From: Caldifarciminota bacterium
GTDB lineage: Bacteria > Hydrothermota > Tepidihabitantia > SM23-42
Assembly: GCA_030671005.1 (NCBI GenBank)
Contig: DAOVAN010000083.1
Span: 1-7,032, forward strand
DNA length: 7,032 bases
Direction of reading: 5' to 3'
A program made the position numbers and the translations under genes. The notes under the pieces were generated by a model that saw only the letters and a program-made list of their open reading frames with translations, was not told where the DNA came from and ran no database searches. The first letter of the stretch is position 1. Every line of letters starts with the position of its first letter. Shown piece after piece: positions 6,890-7,032 of this stretch.

Positions 6890-6917
6890 TGAGCGGAAAG
6901 TGAACCCTTTCCGCTCA
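6890..6917 (+). terminator. Perfect hairpin, possible operon terminator or REP-like element
   Basis: TGAGCGGAAAG (6890-6900) pairs perfectly with CTTTCCGCTCA (6907-6917) across a 6-nt loop (TGAACC), giving an 11-bp stem. It lies 48 nt after the helicase stop codon, where a terminator is expected. The T-run after the stem is short and broken (AATTTCC), so it is weak as a classical rho-independent terminator. It could instead stabilise the 3' end of the mRNA or be part of a repeat. Confidence 0.5.
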
Positions 6918-6979
6918 ATTTCCAAATCTCAAGCACCAAATAACAAACAAATACAAATAACCAAAATTCCAAACAGCAA
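6918..6979 (+). repeat. A/C-rich, nearly G-free repeat-like tract
   Basis: The stretch is made of overlapping variants of ccaaa, caaata and aacaaa words and contains only two G residues. This pattern (caccaaataacaaacaaat and similar) resembles short dispersed intergenic repeats I recall from candidate-phylum and planctomycete genomes. Only one copy is visible here, so repetition across the genome is not shown. Confidence 0.4.
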
Positions 6980-7032
6980 GTTCAGTTATCCTGAATTTAA
7001 GACGAGATATGCATCAATACATAGTTTTGAAC

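Larger units (their letters stand above)
6842..7032. other. Non-coding region downstream of the operon
   Basis: No supportable gene is present. The left part (about 6857-6890) reads cgtcattacgaacgac and then a C/G-rich stretch. It recalls degenerate versions of the gtcattgcgag-type dispersed repeats common in intergenic DNA of many environmental bacteria. After it come a hairpin and an A/C-rich tract, listed separately. The last 30 bases contain a short open frame on each strand, but too little is visible to call a gene. Confidence 0.6.

Noticed and set aside
6997..7032. Possible C-terminus of a minus-strand gene entering from the right (11 codons ending in a TAA at 6997-6999)
   Set aside because: Eleven open codons are expected by chance and no motif is visible; the same applies to the plus-strand ATG at 7009.

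Overview
The window looks like bacterial DNA, roughly half GC, from a Gram-negative-like, probably uncultured lineage. The clues are an exported gingipain-like (C25) peptidase, sigma70-type promoters, almost no Shine-Dalgarno sequences, and A/C-rich dispersed-type repeat sequence at the right end. I recall this combination from candidate phyla such as WOR-3 and its relatives. That placement is a weak inference, because no marker gene is present.

Layout. Positions 1-1190 hold the 5' part of a minus-strand gene that runs off the left edge: a secreted C25-family protein with a signal peptide, the peptidase fold, and the start of a following domain. Positions 1191-1302 are a divergent intergenic region with two well-formed back-to-back promoters. 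Both are so close to their start codons that the transcripts should be leaderless or nearly so. Positions 1303-6841 are a tight plus-strand operon of four genes with gaps of 28, 45 and 60 nt. The genes encode (1) a 280-aa protein of unknown family with a helical, partly coiled-coil N-terminus; (2) a 419-aa P-loop ATPase of the BREX BrxC/BrxD ATP-binding family (formerly DUF2791); (3) a second, paralogous 429-aa ATPase carrying an extra N-terminal SH3/Tudor-like domain; and (4) a 670-aa Lhr-like superfamily 2 DExH helicase comparable to BrxHI. Positions 6842-7032 are non-coding and hold an 11-bp perfect hairpin and an A/C-rich repeat-like tract.

How the genes may work together. A BrxD-like ATPase next to an Lhr-like helicase is the signature of the BrxD-BrxHI module of BREX types 2 and 6. 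Here there are two ATPases plus an unknown small protein, and the window contains no PglX methyltransferase, PglZ phosphatase or nuclease. From memory, the four-gene set resembles the PbeABCD restriction module that partners with Dnd phosphorothioation genes in archaea. I could not check that by alignment, and no dnd genes lie in the window. The best reading is a compact anti-phage or foreign-DNA control operon. It either relies on a modification system outside the window or acts alone. This function is inferred; the enzyme classes of genes 2-4 are well supported by motifs.
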